NCBI RefSeq assembly: GCF_027923225.1
Contig: NZ_BSDI01000052.1
Span: 1 to 64,000, forward strand
Direction of reading: 5' to 3'
DNA: 64,000 bases
DNA from: Phytohabitans aurantiacus
GTDB taxonomy: Bacteria > Actinomycetota > Actinomycetes > Mycobacteriales > Micromonosporaceae
The translations under genes and the position numbers were made by a program. Under the pieces are notes generated by a model. It searched no databases. It was not told where the DNA came from and was given only the letters and a program-made list of their open reading frames with translations. Positions 32,759 through 44,371 of this stretch are shown one piece after another (positions within the stretch are counted from its first letter, which is position 1; the number at the start of each line of letters is the position of its first letter).

Positions 32759-33952
32759 CTAGGCGCCGGCGGCGGACTTCAGGTCGGCGGCGCGGTCGGT
32801 GTTCTCCCAGGTCAGGTCCGGCAGCTCGCGGCCGAAGTGGCCGTACGCAGCCGTCTGCTGGTAGATCGGGCGCAGCAGGTCGAGGTCGCGGATGATCGCG
32901 GCCGGACGCAGGTCGAAGACCTCGCCGATCGCCTTCTCGATCCGGTCGACCGGCACGTTCTCGGTGCCGAACGTCTCGACGAACAGGCTCACCGGGTGCG
33001 CCTTGCCGATCGCGTACGCCACCTGGGTCTCGCAGCGCTCGGCCAGGCCGGCGGCCACGACGTTCTTGGCGACCCAGCGCATCGCGTACGCGGCCGAACG
33101 GTCGACCTTCGACGGGTCCTTGCCCGAGAAGGCGCCACCGCCGTGCCGGGCGTACCCGCCATAGGTGTCAACGATGATCTTGCGGCCGGTGAGGCCGGCG
33201 TCGCCCATCGGGCCGCCGATCTCGAAGCGACCGGTCGGGTTGACCAGGAGGCGGTAGCCCTCGGTGTCGAGGCCGAGGCCCTCGAGCTCCGGCGCGATCA
33301 CGTGCTCGCGCACGTCGGGCGTGAGCAGCGACTCGAGCGAGATGTCGGCGGCGTGCTGGCTAGAGACCACCACGGTGTCGAGCCGCACGGGGCGCAGCCC
33401 GTCGTACTCGATGGTCACCTGGGTCTTGCCGTCCGGCCGCAGGTACGGAATCGTGCCGTCCTTGCGCGCGGCCGACAGCCGCCGGGCGAGCCGGTGCGCG
33501 AGTGCGATCGGCAGCGGCATCAGCTCGGGCGTCTCCTGGCACGCGAAGCCGAACATCATGCCCTGGTCGCCGGCGCCCTGCGAGTCGAGCGCGCTCTCCG
33601 AAGAGCCGCTGCGCAACTCGATGGCGCTGTCGACGCCCTGCGCGATGTCGGGCGACTGCGAGCCGATCGAGACACTCACGCCGCAGGACGCGCCGTCGAA
33701 GCCCTTCTTGGAAGAGTCGTACCCGATGCCGAGGATCGTCTCGCGGACGATCGACGGGATGTCCGCGTACGCCTTGGTGGTCACCTCGCCGGCCACGTGC
33801 ACCTGGCCGGTGGTGATCAGCGTCTCTACCGCGACCCGGCTGCGCGGGTCCTGGGTGAGCAGCGCGTCGAGAATGCCGTCGCTGATCTGGTCAGCGATCT
33901 TATCCGGGTGACCCTCCGTGACCGACTCGGAGGTGAACAGGCGGCGTGCCAC
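32759..33952 (-). CDS. metK: S-adenosylmethionine synthetase
   Basis: The 397-residue cytosolic enzyme makes SAM from Met and ATP. Hallmarks are FTSESVTEGHPDKIADQISD at the N-terminus, the flexible-loop hexapeptide GAGDQGMMFGFA, and the P-loop-like GGGAFSGKDPSKVDRSAAYA. Length is normal. It is 37 bases downstream of coaBC. No SAM riboswitch was found in the short gap. It supplies the methyl donor for nearby methyltransferases and for bioA. Confidence 0.97.
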   Translation of the reverse strand: MARRLFTSESVTEGHPDKIADQISDGILDALLTQDPRSRVAVETLITTGQVHVAGEVTTKAYADIPSIVRETILGIGYDSSKKGFDGASCGVSVSIGSQSPDIAQGVDSAIELRSGSSESALDSQGAGDQGMMFGFACQETPELMPLPIALAHRLARRLSAARKDGTIPYLRPDGKTQVTIEYDGLRPVRLDTVVVSSQHAADISLESLLTPDVREHVIAPELEGLGLDTEGYRLLVNPTGRFEIGGPMGDAGLTGRKIIVDTYGGYARHGGGAFSGKDPSKVDRSAAYAMRWVAKNVVAAGLAERCETQVAYAIGKAHPVSLFVETFGTENVPVDRIEKAIGEVFDLRPAAIIRDLDLLRPIYQQTAAYGHFGRELPDLTWENTDRAADLKSAAGA

Positions 33953-33989
33953 GGTGCTCCTTACATGTCGTCTATTTGTTCGGCGCAGT

Positions 33990-35201
33990 CTAGCCAGAGG
34001 TTGTTAAGCGGGTCGCCACCAGATTCAGTACGGCGTCGGCGACGGCGTCTTTGGGCTGCTCGGGAAGCTCTGTCACGGCGCCATCGACGTCCAGCACAGT
34101 AACGGAGTTGGCGTCGGCGCCGAAGACCCTGTCGACGCCAACCTGGTTGAGCACGATCAGGTCGGCACGTTTGCGTGCCAGCTTCGCGCGGGCGTTGGCC
34201 AGCGCCTCCGTGCCATCGGCCGTCTCGGCGGCGAAGACCACGAGCACCTGGCCGGGGCGCTTGCGCTCGCCGAGCTCGGCGGCGATGTCGGGATTGGTGG
34301 CCAGGGCGAGCACCGGGGCGGTGCCGTCGTCGGCCTTCTTGATTTTCGTGGACACGTACTCTGCCGGCCGGAAGTCTGCCGGTGCGGCGGCCATGACGAC
34401 CGCGTCGGCGTCACCGGCCGCCTCGACGGTCGCTTTGCGCAACTCTTCGGTGCTGCCGACGCGTACCAGATCGACGCCCGCGGGATCCGGAAGGCCGACG
34501 TTGGCGCTGACGAGGGTGACCCGGGCGCCACGGGCGACTGCGGCACGCGCGAAGGCGTACCCCTGCTTGCCCGAGGAACGGTTCCCCAGGAACCGGACCG
34601 GGTCGAGCGGCTCGCGCGTGCCCCCGGCCGTGACCACGACGTGCCTGCCCGCGAGGTCCGGCGACGTGAGCCCGCGCGCCAGGATCCGCGACGCGAGCGC
34701 GAAAATCTCGGACGGCTCGGGGAGGCGGCCCTTGCCGGAGTCGGCGCCGGTGAGGCGCCCGACGGCGGGCTCGATGACGATCGCGCCGCGGGCCCGCAGC
34801 GTCGCGACGTTGGCCGCGGTGGCGGGGTTTTCCCACATCTCGGTGTGCATGGCCGGCGCGTACACGATCGGGCAGCGCGCGGTGAGCAGGGTATTGGTCA
34901 GCAGATCGTCGGCCAGACCGTGAGCGGCCTTGGCGAGCAGGTCAGCGGTGGCCGGCGCCACGACCACCAGGTCGGCGCTCTGGCCGATGCGCACGTGCGG
35001 CACCTCGTGGACCGCCGACCACACGTCGTCGGCGACCGGCTGGCCGGAGAGCGCAGCCCACGTCGGGGCGCCCACGAACCGCAGCGCGGACGCCGTGGGC
35101 ACCACTCGGACGCGGTGGCCGGACTCGGTGAGCAGGCGCAGCAGTTCGCAGGCCTTGTAGGCGGCGATCCCGCCACCTACACCGAGGACGACCGTCGACA
35201 C
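33990..35201 (-). CDS. coaBC: Bifunctional phosphopantothenoylcysteine decarboxylase/synthetase
   Basis: A 403-residue CoA-pathway fusion. CoaC (1-185): LGVGGGIAAYKACELLRLL, active His in VPHVRIGQSADLVVVAPATA, and APAMHTEMW. CoaB (190-403): VTAGGTREPLDPVRFLGNRSSGKQG and AAPADFRP, IKKADD (CTP-binding Lys). GTG 35201 is the start, five bases after rpoZ. The rpoZ-coaBC-metK order is conserved in actinobacteria. Confidence 0.95.
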   Translation of the reverse strand: MSTVVLGVGGGIAAYKACELLRLLTESGHRVRVVPTASALRFVGAPTWAALSGQPVADDVWSAVHEVPHVRIGQSADLVVVAPATADLLAKAAHGLADDLLTNTLLTARCPIVYAPAMHTEMWENPATAANVATLRARGAIVIEPAVGRLTGADSGKGRLPEPSEIFALASRILARGLTSPDLAGRHVVVTAGGTREPLDPVRFLGNRSSGKQGYAFARAAVARGARVTLVSANVGLPDPAGVDLVRVGSTEELRKATVEAAGDADAVVMAAAPADFRPAEYVSTKIKKADDGTAPVLALATNPDIAAELGERKRPGQVLVVFAAETADGTEALANARAKLARKRADLIVLNQVGVDRVFGADANSVTVLDVDGAVTELPEQPKDAVADAVLNLVATRLTTSG

Positions 35202-35205
35202 AAAA

Positions 35206-35469
35206 TCAGGGGGCTTCGGACGGCTCGGCCGTGAGCAGGCCAGCGTTGATCTCGCGAAGCGCGATGGAGAGCGGCTTTTCCTGCGGGGTCGTCTCGACCA
35301 GCGGACCCACGTACTCCAGCAGGCCCTCACCGAGCTGGCTGTAGTAAGCGTTGACCTGGCGCGCCCGCTTGGCAGCGAAGATCACCAACGCGTACTTGGA
35401 CGTGGTCTTCTCGAGAAGCTCGTCGATCGGCGGGTTGGTGATGCCTTCGGGATTGGCGACGGAACCCAA
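35206..35469 (-). CDS. rpoZ: RNA polymerase omega subunit
   Basis: An 87-residue omega, aiding assembly of beta-prime. It shows GITNPPIDELLEKTTSKYAL, VIFAAKRARQVNAYY and PLSIALREINAGLL, the conserved parts of the actinobacterial protein. It lies 10 bases after gmk. Confidence 0.95.
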   Translation of the reverse strand: MGSVANPEGITNPPIDELLEKTTSKYALVIFAAKRARQVNAYYSQLGEGLLEYVGPLVETTPQEKPLSIALREINAGLLTAEPSEAP

Positions 35470-35479
35470 CGTGAAGTCC

Positions 35480-36079
35480 TTAGTCAGCTCGTAGCGGGGT
35501 TAGAAATGATGAACCGAGCAAGCTTACCAGTTCGTCAGCGGCACGCTCGACGTAGTCGTTGACCACCGTCACATCGAACTCGCGCTCGGCGGCGAGCTCC
35601 TCGTCTGCGTGAGCCAACCGGCGGCGGATGGTCTCTTCGTCGTCGGTGCCGCGACCGACGAGGCGGCGCTTGAGCTCCTCGACGCTCGGCGGCGCGAGGA
35701 ACACCAGCTGCGCCTCGGGCATCGCGGCACGGACCTGCCGGGCGCCCTGCAGGTCGATCTTGAGCAGGACAGGCTCGCCCTCGCGCAGCCGCGCCTCGAC
35801 CGGCCCGCGTGGCGTGCCGTAGAGGTTGCCGGCGAACTCGGCCCACTCCAGCAGCTGACCGCTGGCGATCATCCGCTCGAATTCGGGCCGGTCGGCGAAG
35901 AAGTAGTGCACGCCGTCGACCTCGTAGTCACGCATCTTGCGGGTCGTGACCGAAACGGACAGCCACACCCACGGCGAGCGCGCCCGGATCAGCTCGATCA
36001 CGCTGTCCTTGCCGACTCCAGAGGGGCCAGACAGGACGGTGAGGCGAGCTGCCGGGCGCGCGTCGTCTTCCATGCTCAC
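35480..36079 (-). CDS. gmk: Guanylate kinase
   Basis: A 199-residue enzyme: GMP + ATP to GDP + ADP. P-loop LSGPSGVGKDSV, GMP-binding SVSVTTRKMRDYEVDGVHYFF, and lid VGRGTDDEETIRRRL are clear. The start may be GTG 36079 or ATG 36073. It is preceded by mihF and followed by rpoZ, the standard order. Confidence 0.96.
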   Translation of the reverse strand: MSMEDDARPAARLTVLSGPSGVGKDSVIELIRARSPWVWLSVSVTTRKMRDYEVDGVHYFFADRPEFERMIASGQLLEWAEFAGNLYGTPRGPVEARLREGEPVLLKIDLQGARQVRAAMPEAQLVFLAPPSVEELKRRLVGRGTDDEETIRRRLAHADEELAAEREFDVTVVNDYVERAADELVSLLGSSFLTPLRAD

Positions 36080-36105
36080 TGCTTGTTTCTACACGGTGCA
36101 GTGGA

Positions 36106-36423
36106 TCAGTTAGAAGCGAACTCCCCCAGCAACGCCTTACGCTGCTGTTCGCCGAGTCCGCGAAGGCGCCGGCTGTCGGCAATCTTGAGCTTCTCCATGA
36201 TCTGGGTAGCCCGGATCTTGCCGATACCAGGGAGCGCCTGGAGCACAGCCGAGACCTTCAGCTTGCCGACGACATCATCGGACTCGGCCCGTTCGAGCAC
36301 GGCGGCGAGGGTGGTCTTGCCCTGCTTGAGCTGATCCTTCAGCTCAGCGCGGGCCTTGCGGATCTCCGCGGCCTTTTCCAGCGCGGCTGCACGCTGTTCG
36401 GGGCTCAATGACGGGAGCGGCAC
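36106..36423 (-). CDS. mihF: Actinobacterial integration host factor (mIHF)
   Basis: A 105-residue nucleoid-associated protein: MPLPSLSPEQRAAALEKAAE, then a helix-two-turn-helix DNA-binding region VSAVLQALPGIGKIRATQIM and GLGEQQRKALLGEF. It bends and compacts DNA; unrelated to E. coli IHF. The pyrF-mihF-gmk-rpoZ order is a typical actinobacterial arrangement. A 168-bp gap before it (36424-36591) probably holds its promoter. Confidence 0.96.
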   Translation of the reverse strand: MPLPSLSPEQRAAALEKAAEIRKARAELKDQLKQGKTTLAAVLERAESDDVVGKLKVSAVLQALPGIGKIRATQIMEKLKIADSRRLRGLGEQQRKALLGEFASN

Positions 36424-36591
36424 CAGTTCTCCTCAGGTCCCTATCGCGACGGTGCACCACCGCCGCATCTGTGAAACATGGTGTGGCCCGGAACCAAAGG
36501 GGCATGTGATTCCCGGCGCCGGGAAAACTAGCGGGCAGCGACGTTTTCGGCAACGTCGGCGCGCCATGATCACGCAATCGTGACGCCGCCA

Positions 36592-37440
36592 TCACCCACC
36601 GGCGCTGGCCAGCACGCCCCGGCACTCGGCCAGTACCCGGTCAACGGCGGTCCGCAAACGTTCGGTGTCCGGGCCACTACCGAGGACTTCCCGGGAGTAC
36701 GACGGCAACACGGCCGAAACATTTTCGGGAAAGATTTCACGGAGATCATTTGCAGTCCCGCCCTGCGCTCCGAGACCCGGAGCGAGGATCGGTCCGCCCA
36801 GCTTCGACAGGTCCAAACCGGTCTTTCCGACCGTCGCGCCAATCACCACACCAAAGCTCCCAAGCGGCTTCACACCCCCGTTGAGCTGGGAAATCTCATC
36901 GATCACGGTCTGCGCGACCGTGCGACCGTCGCTCCCGACCGCGCGCTGGACCGACGCACCCTCCGGGTTCGAGGTGAGCGCGAGCACGAAGACGCCGGCC
37001 CCATGCTCGGCCGCCTTCTCGAACATCGGCGCCAGCGAACCTACTCCCAGGTAGGGGCTTGCCGTGACCGCGTCGACATACAAAGAGCTGGATGGTTCTA
37101 GGTACGCGTCGGCGTACGCGCGGACCGTGGAACCGATATCTCCGCGCTTCACGTCGAGCAAGACAAGACAACCGAAATTTTTAAACTGTCGGATAGTTGA
37201 CTCAAGGATGGCGACCCCCCGCGAGCCGAATCGCTCGAAGAAGGCGGACTGCGGCTTCACCACCGCGACCCGGTCGGCGAACGCCTCGACGGTCACCTCG
37301 CAGAAGCGCGCGAGCCCGTCTGGGCTGTCCGGAAGACCCCACTTCTCCAGAAGTGCCGAGTGTGGGTCGATCCCCACGCACAGCGGTCCCCGCTCGTCCA
37401 TGGCCCGCCGCAGCCGGGCGCCGAAGCTCTCCACCGTCAT
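36592..37440 (-). CDS. pyrF: Orotidine 5'-phosphate decarboxylase
   Basis: A 282-residue OMP decarboxylase of the long (type 2) family common in actinobacteria; last step to UMP. It shows LCVGIDPHSALLEKWGL, VKPQSAFFERFGS, and the catalytic loop VLLDVKRGDIGSTVRAYA. The ATG at 37440 overlaps the bioA stop (ATGA). It is separated from pyrD by bioA. Confidence 0.95.
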   Translation of the reverse strand: MTVESFGARLRRAMDERGPLCVGIDPHSALLEKWGLPDSPDGLARFCEVTVEAFADRVAVVKPQSAFFERFGSRGVAILESTIRQFKNFGCLVLLDVKRGDIGSTVRAYADAYLEPSSSLYVDAVTASPYLGVGSLAPMFEKAAEHGAGVFVLALTSNPEGASVQRAVGSDGRTVAQTVIDEISQLNGGVKPLGSFGVVIGATVGKTGLDLSKLGGPILAPGLGAQGGTANDLREIFPENVSAVLPSYSREVLGSGPDTERLRTAVDRVLAECRGVLASAGG

Positions 37441-38717
37441 CCCTCTCTGGTCGCCGCGGCCACCCCACGGGCGATGCGCGCGAGATCGTCGTCGTCCGCC
37501 ACATAGGGCGGCATCGTGTAGATCAGATCGCGGAACGGGCGCAGCCACACGCCCTCCCGCACAGCCGCCGCCGTAGCGGCCGCCATGTCGACCGGATGGT
37601 CCAACTGCACCACCCCGATCGCACCGAGCACCCGGACGTCCAGAACCCCCGGCGCGCCCGCCAGCGGCCCCAGGCCGGCCCGGAGCCCCGCCTCTATGCG
37701 CTTCACCTCACCCGCCCACCTTCCGTCGCTCAGAAGGCCAATGGAGGCGCTCGCGACGGCACACGCGAGCGGGTTCCCCATGAACGTGGGCCCGTGCGCC
37801 AAGACGGGCACCTCGCCACGCGAGATGCCGGCGGCGACCTCGGCGGTGCACAAGGCCGCGGCCAGGCTCAGGTAACCGCCGGTCAGAGCCTTGCCGACGC
37901 ACATGATGTCCGGGGACACCGCGGCGTGGTCGGCAGCGAAAAACGCGCCGGTACGGCCGAAGCCGGTCGCGATCTCATCGAAAATCAGCAGGATGTCGTA
38001 CTGGGTGGTGACCTCGCGCAGCACCCTCAGGTACCCCGGACTGTGAAACCGCATCCCGCCGGCCCCTTGCACGACCGGCTCGACGATCACGGCCGCGAGT
38101 TCGTGTGCGTGCGTTTCCAGCGCTCTGCGGACGTTTTCGACGTATTCGTCCTCCACCGGAGCGTCGAACCCGTCCGGCGGCGCCGGCGCGAACACCTGCC
38201 TCGGCAGCACATCGCTCCACAGATGGTGCATGCCACCGTCGGGGTCGCACACGCTCATGGGGTGGAAGGTGTCCCCGTGGTACCCGCCCCGCCAGGTGGC
38301 GAGACGATACTTTCCCGGCCGGCCGCGCGAGCGCTGGTACTGCAACGCCATCTTGACCGCGACCTCCACGCTCACCGAGCCTGAGTCGCAGAGGAACACG
38401 TGCTCCAACCCGGCCGGCGTGACGTCGACGAGCGTCTTGGCGAGCGCGACGGCGGGCTCGTGCGTGAGCCCACCGAACATGACATGACTCATCCGCCCGA
38501 GCTGGTCGGTGACGGCCGCGTCGAGCACCGGATGCCGGTACCCGTGGATGGCCGCCCACCACGACGACATCCCGTCGACGAGCTCCCGCCCGTCGGCAAG
38601 CCTGATCCGCACGCCGGCGGCACTATCGACGACCAGCGGCGCAACGATCCCCGGCATGGGCCCATAGGGATGCCAGACATGCGCAAGATCGAGCGCACCG
38701 ATCTCCTCAGGCGTCAC
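37437..38717 (-). CDS. bioA: Adenosylmethionine-8-amino-7-oxononanoate aminotransferase
   Basis: A 426-residue class III PLP aminotransferase of biotin synthesis, which uses SAM as amino donor. HVWHPYGPM at the N-terminus, GMSSWWAAIHGYRHP, CDSGSVSVEVAVKMALQY, TWRGGYHGDTFHPMSV, DEIATGFGRTG and the PLP lysine in CVGKALTGGYLSLAA are typical of BioA. GTG 38717 is the start. It sits within the pyr cluster, coupled to pyrF, and without other bio genes nearby. Confidence 0.92.
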   Translation of the reverse strand: MTPEEIGALDLAHVWHPYGPMPGIVAPLVVDSAAGVRIRLADGRELVDGMSSWWAAIHGYRHPVLDAAVTDQLGRMSHVMFGGLTHEPAVALAKTLVDVTPAGLEHVFLCDSGSVSVEVAVKMALQYQRSRGRPGKYRLATWRGGYHGDTFHPMSVCDPDGGMHHLWSDVLPRQVFAPAPPDGFDAPVEDEYVENVRRALETHAHELAAVIVEPVVQGAGGMRFHSPGYLRVLREVTTQYDILLIFDEIATGFGRTGAFFAADHAAVSPDIMCVGKALTGGYLSLAAALCTAEVAAGISRGEVPVLAHGPTFMGNPLACAVASASIGLLSDGRWAGEVKRIEAGLRAGLGPLAGAPGVLDVRVLGAIGVVQLDHPVDMAAATAAAVREGVWLRPFRDLIYTMPPYVADDDDLARIARGVAAATREG

Positions 38718-38767
38718 GCCACACCCCTCCCCGCCGTTCGCGCCCTCCCGGCCGCGCGGGCCCTCCC

Positions 38768-38851
38768 CGCCGATCAAGGGCGAATGCACGTGGTTGGATC
38801 TCTTTTCCGCGTGCATTTGCCCTTGATCGATGCGATTGGCCTTGATCGGCG
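38768..38851. repeat. Repeat A, copy 6 (forward), reference copy
   Basis: A clean 84-bp A element in the gap between bioA and pyrD. Positions 1-12 (CGCCGATCAAGG) and 73-84 (CCTTGATCGGCG) are exact reverse complements. Positions 5-23 pair with 43-61 (GATCAAGGGCGAATGCACG against CGTGCATTTGCCCTTGATC). A third CCTTGATC lies at the right end. Confidence 0.92.
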
Positions 38852-38858
38852 GGAGCGG

Positions 38859-39884
38859 TCATGGGCCGGCTCTGACCATGTCTCTGGCCGCCGCCGCTCG
38901 GGCGATCGCCCGTACCAGTGCCGGCCCGCGATATATGAAGCCGGTGTAGAGCTGCACCAGGGCGGCCCCCGCGTCGAAGAGGCGTGCGGCGTCGTCCGGG
39001 TCCAGGATGCCGCCCACGCCGATCACCGGCAGGGCGCCGGCCGTCTCGCGGTGCACGAACGACACCACTTCGCGGGCTCTCGCGGTGAGCGGCCGCCCCG
39101 ACAGTCCGCCCGCTTCGTCGCGGTGCTGCGTGCCCTCGGGTACCCCTTCTCGGGACAATGTCGTGTTGGTCGCGATGACACCGGCCGCACCACGCTCGGT
39201 GCAAACCTGCAGCACCTCCGCGATCGCCTGCTCGGTGAGATCTGGTGCGATCTTCACGAGAACGGGGGGCCCTCCCACGAGCGCTCCGAGGAGCGCGTCG
39301 AGGTGCTCTCGGTCCTGAAGCGCGCGCAATCCCGGTGTATTAGGTGACGACACGTTCACCGCAATGTAGGCCGCGTGCTCGCGCACGGCCTCGTACGACG
39401 CCACATAGTCGGCCACCGCCTCGTCCAGCGGAGTGACCTTCGACTTCCCCAACGAAATCCCGAGCGGCACGCCGACCGGCGCGAGCCGGGTCGCCAGCGC
39501 CGCCGCGCCCTCGTTGTTGAAGCCCATCCGGTTGATCACGGCTTCGCTGGCCGGGAGGCGGAAGAGGCGGGGCCGCGGGTTGCCCGGTTGGGGATGCGCG
39601 GTGACGGTGCCGACCTCGACGAACCCGAAGCCGAGCGCCGGCCACGCCGGTAAGGCGACACCGTTCTTGTCCATGCCGGCGGCCAGTCCGACCGGGTTCG
39701 GGAAGTCGACCCCGAAGACGCGCACGGGCGCCCGGACGGCGTAGCGCTTGCGCAGCCCGGCCAGCGCCCACCCCGGCAGGCCTGCGAGCCGCCGCAGCGT
39801 CCACTCGTGCGCCGACTCCGCGTCACCGCCCCCGACCCGGAACAGCGCCGCCCGCCCCAACCGATACCCGCTCACCGCGCCCAC
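38859..39884 (-). CDS. pyrD: Dihydroorotate dehydrogenase (quinone, class 2)
   Basis: A 341-residue membrane-associated FMN enzyme, fourth step of UMP synthesis. The N-terminal helical quinone-tunnel part (ALFRVGGGDAESAHEWTLRRL) marks class 2. NPVGLAAGMDKNG, SEAVINRMGFNNEG, NVSSPNTPGL and TNTTLSREG, and IGVGGILDPDDA are present; catalytic Ser is in VSSPNTPG. It is flanked by repeats A6 and B4. Confidence 0.95.
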   Translation of the reverse strand: MGAVSGYRLGRAALFRVGGGDAESAHEWTLRRLAGLPGWALAGLRKRYAVRAPVRVFGVDFPNPVGLAAGMDKNGVALPAWPALGFGFVEVGTVTAHPQPGNPRPRLFRLPASEAVINRMGFNNEGAAALATRLAPVGVPLGISLGKSKVTPLDEAVADYVASYEAVREHAAYIAVNVSSPNTPGLRALQDREHLDALLGALVGGPPVLVKIAPDLTEQAIAEVLQVCTERGAAGVIATNTTLSREGVPEGTQHRDEAGGLSGRPLTARAREVVSFVHRETAGALPVIGVGGILDPDDAARLFDAGAALVQLYTGFIYRGPALVRAIARAAAARDMVRAGP

Positions 39885-39896
39885 CCCACCAAATCG

Positions 39897-39948
39897 TGAT
39901 CATTGCGTCGTTCAAGTCGTAAGGGTGACTTGAATGACGCAATGATCA
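39897..39948. repeat. Repeat B, copy 4 (stem variant)
   Basis: A 52-bp hairpin between pyrD and carB: TGATCATTGCGTCGTTCAAG ... CTTGAATGACGCAATGATCA with loop TAAGGG. It keeps the ends, the CAAGTCG segment and the loop of family B. The stem GGG/CCC is replaced by TTG/CAA on both arms, so pairing is kept. Confidence 0.85.
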
Positions 39949-39960
39949 TGGGGACGGTGC

Positions 39961-43255
<3,295 letters not shown>

Positions 43256-43272
<17 letters not shown>

Positions 43273-44371
43273 GATCCACCAACTCCACGAACCTGTCGAA
43301 CAAGTAGTCAGCGTCGTGCGTACCGGCCGCCGCCTCGGGGTGGTACTGCACGGTGAACGCGGGCACGTCCAGCGCCCGCAGCCCTTCGACCACGTTGTCG
43401 TTCAGGCAGACGTGGGAGACCTCCACGCGACCGAAGTCGGTGTCGACCACGCCCTCGTGAGGAGCGTCGACGGCGAAGCCGTGGTTGTGCGAGGTCACCT
43501 CGACCTTGCCGGTCGTCTTGTCGAACACCGGCTGGTTGATGCCGCGGTGCCCGTACTGGAGCTTGTAGGTGCCGAATCCCAGCGCCCGCCCCAGAATCTG
43601 GCTGCCGAAGCAGATGCCGAACAGCGGCACACCGCGCCGCATCACCTCGCGCGCCACCGCCACCGGGTGGTCGGCGGTCGCCGGGTCGCCCGGTCCGGGT
43701 GAGAAGAACACCGCGTCAGCGCCGACGCCGAGCAGATCCTCCACCGTGGACGTTGCCGGCATGACGTGCGTCGTGACACCGCGGGTGGCCAGGCGCCGCG
43801 GCACGTTGCGCTTGATTCCGAGGTCCAGCGCGGCGACCGTGAGCCGGTGTTCGCCGTCGGCTTGGACGACGTACGGGGACGGCGTGGTCACCTCGGCCGA
43901 CAGGTCGGCGCCCACCATCTCAGGTGAGGCCAACACCCGCTCCCGCAACGCTTCCGGGTCGGTATCCACACTGGACACGCCGACCCGCATCGCCCCACGC
44001 TCGCGCAGGTGCCGGGTCAGCGCCCGGGTGTCGACGCCGCTGATGCCCACGACACCCTCGGCGGCGAGGCGCTCCTCCAGACCGCCGGTGGCGCGCCAGT
44101 TCGAGCCGATGCGGGCGGGGTCGCGCACCACGTAGCCGGCGACCCAGATCCGGCCGGACTCGTCGTCTTCGCCGTTGACCCCGGTGTTGCCGATGTGCGG
44201 GGCGGTCTGCACGACGACCTGACGGTGGTATGACGGGTCGGTCAGGGTCTCCTGATATCCGGTCATGCCGGTGGTGAAGACCGCCTCACCGAACGTCTCC
44301 CCGATCGCGCCGTACGCCTCGCCGTGAAACGTGCGCCCGTCTTCGAGTACGAGAATCGCTGGTTTTCGCAT
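43256..44371 (-). CDS. carA: Carbamoyl-phosphate synthase small subunit
   Basis: A 371-residue glutaminase subunit. The N-terminal CPSase domain (EAVFTTGMTGYQETLTDPSY) is followed by a class I amidotransferase with nucleophile Cys in LFGICFGSQILGRALG and His/Glu in FTVQYHPEAAAG. The motif reads CFGSQ where CLGHQ/CLGNQ is usual. It lies directly after pyrC and overlaps carB. Confidence 0.96.

Noticed and set aside
33953..33989. SAM riboswitch before metK.
   Set aside because: Only 37 bases separate it from coaBC.
36344..36625. 93-codon minus frame upstream of mihF.
   Set aside because: No ribosome site or homology signal; overlaps mihF and pyrF ends; likely the mihF promoter region.
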